DNA of 6,056 nt. Source: Chloroflexota bacterium (lineage in GTDB: Bacteria > Chloroflexota > Dormibacteria > Dormibacterales > Dormibacteraceae). Made by a program: the position numbers and the translations under genes. This document shows, one piece after another, positions 5,498-6,056 of the stretch; position 1 is the first letter of the stretch; every line of letters starts with the position of its first letter. The stretch lies in contig VBGV01000217.1 in NCBI GenBank assembly GCA_005880755.1, positions 1 to 6,056 on the forward strand. The letters run 5' to 3'. A model generated the notes under the pieces. The model was not told where the DNA came from, searched no databases, and saw nothing but the letters and a program-made list of their open reading frames with translations.

Positions 5498-6056
5498 GTG
5501 GTCGTGATGACCACGCACGATATCGGCCGCCATCTCCACTGCTACGGCGTGAAGAGCGTCGTGAGCCCGAACCTGGACGCGCTCGCCGGGGCGGGCGTCA
5601 GGTTCGACATGGCCTTCGCGACCGCGCCGCAGTGCAGCCCCAGCCGGGCCAGCCTGGCCACCGGCCTCTACCCGCACAACAACGGCGTCATGGGGCTCAC
5701 CCACCACGGTTTCGATTGGGAGCTGGATGCGAGCGTGCCTCACGCCGCCGCGATCTTCGGCGCCGCCGGCTTCGAGACCCACCTCTTCGGCGGGCAGCAC
5801 GTCACCCAGCATCCCGAACGCATTGGTTTCGCTCACCTCCACCGCGAGGCGGCTGCCGCGGGTGTCGAGCAGCTGCTCGAGAAAGCAGAGCGACGTCTGT
5901 ACATCGAGATCAACTTCGAGGAGACCCATCGACCGTATCCGCCCGCGGGTGAACCTCCCGCCGGACTTGTGATCCCCGGCTATCTCCCCGACGGCCCGGA
6001 GGCGATCGAAGAGATGACCGCGGTGGAGCAGACGATCGCGACGATGGACAGCGCGG
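5498..6056 (+). CDS. Sulfatase, heparan N-sulfatase-like, N-terminal part (runs off right edge)
   Basis: 186 codons of a sulfatase of the alkaline-phosphatase fold. The sulfatase signature CSPSRASLATGLYPHNNGV (46-64) is present; C46 in C-x-P-S-R would be converted to formylglycine, the catalytic residue. SPNLDALAGAGVRF (23-36) is the usual following helix. The order of motifs, CSPSRASL, then FGGQHV (97-102), then EETHRPY (141-147), matches sulfamidase (SGSH-like) enzymes, so the substrate could be an N-sulfated or O-sulfated sugar. Oddities: the metal site usually reads Asp-Asp but here is H7-D8, and the usual active-site lysine before the HV motif is missing. The start GTG at 5498 is the first usual start codon after the in-frame TGA at 5369-5371, but the conserved first strand seems to begin a few codons before it. 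It follows the permease stop by 25 bp and is probably in the same operon. No signal peptide is seen. Confidence 0.88.
   Translation, partial: MVVMTTHDIGRHLHCYGVKSVVSPNLDALAGAGVRFDMAFATAPQCSPSRASLATGLYPHNNGVMGLTHHGFDWELDASVPHAAAIFGAAGFETHLFGGQHVTQHPERIGFAHLHREAAAAGVEQLLEKAERRLYIEINFEETHRPYPPAGEPPAGLVIPGYLPDGPEAIEEMTAVEQTIATMDSA

Noticed and set aside
3434..5514. Two long minus-strand frames opposite the permeases (to 4465, and from 4411)
   Set aside because: Rich in Asp, Arg, His and Gln, as expected for the reverse of hydrophobic permease codons; no recognisable domain.
5462..5952. Short frames on both strands over the sulfatase
   Set aside because: Shadows of the sulfatase frame, which alone carries the CSPSR motif and stays open to the edge.

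Overview
The window is GC-rich (about two thirds G+C by eye), with tightly packed genes, GTG starts beside ATG starts, and strong Shine-Dalgarno sequences on several genes. The solute-binding protein has a lipobox, which fits a single-membrane (monoderm) high-GC bacterium such as an actinobacterium or a member of the Chloroflexota/Dormibacterota group. The phylum is an inference; no rRNA or marker gene is present.

Layout. (1) Positions 1-533, minus strand: the N-terminal part of a GAF-domain sensor or regulator that runs off the left edge. (2) 534-717: a non-coding stretch with two GTCCGGAC sites 42 bp apart, one inside a 24-bp perfect palindrome, then two GC-rich hairpins; the last hairpin lies just past the stop codon of the next gene. 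(3) 718-1953, minus strand: a complete glycoside hydrolase family 1 (beta-glucosidase type) gene with both catalytic glutamates. (4) 1954-2196: a divergent intergenic region. It carries a good -35/-10 promoter facing right, a CGAACGTTCG palindrome just past the predicted transcription start, a 28-bp tandem repeat in the mRNA leader, and a strong ribosome binding site. (5) 2197-5472, plus strand: a carbohydrate ABC importer made of a lipoprotein solute-binding protein and two permeases, most like the alpha-glucoside AglE-AglF-AglG type. A strong hairpin separates the binding protein from the permeases, and the two permease genes overlap by ATGA. (6) 5498-6056, plus strand: the start of a sulfatase that resembles heparan N-sulfatase (sulfamidase) and is cut by the right edge.

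How they may work together: the importer brings in a sugar or short glycoside, the GH1 enzyme can hydrolyse a glycosidic bond inside the cell, and the sulfatase could remove a sulfate ester or N-sulfate. Together they suggest a small locus for using a glycoside or sulfated sugar, possibly under a LacI-type repressor acting at 2068-2077. No ATP-binding subunit, transcription repressor or formylglycine-generating enzyme is visible here; the ATPase may be a shared one encoded elsewhere. I see no mobile element, CRISPR array, tRNA or rRNA. The genes belong to known families; the less ordinary material is in the non-coding DNA and in the altered active-site motifs of the sulfatase.
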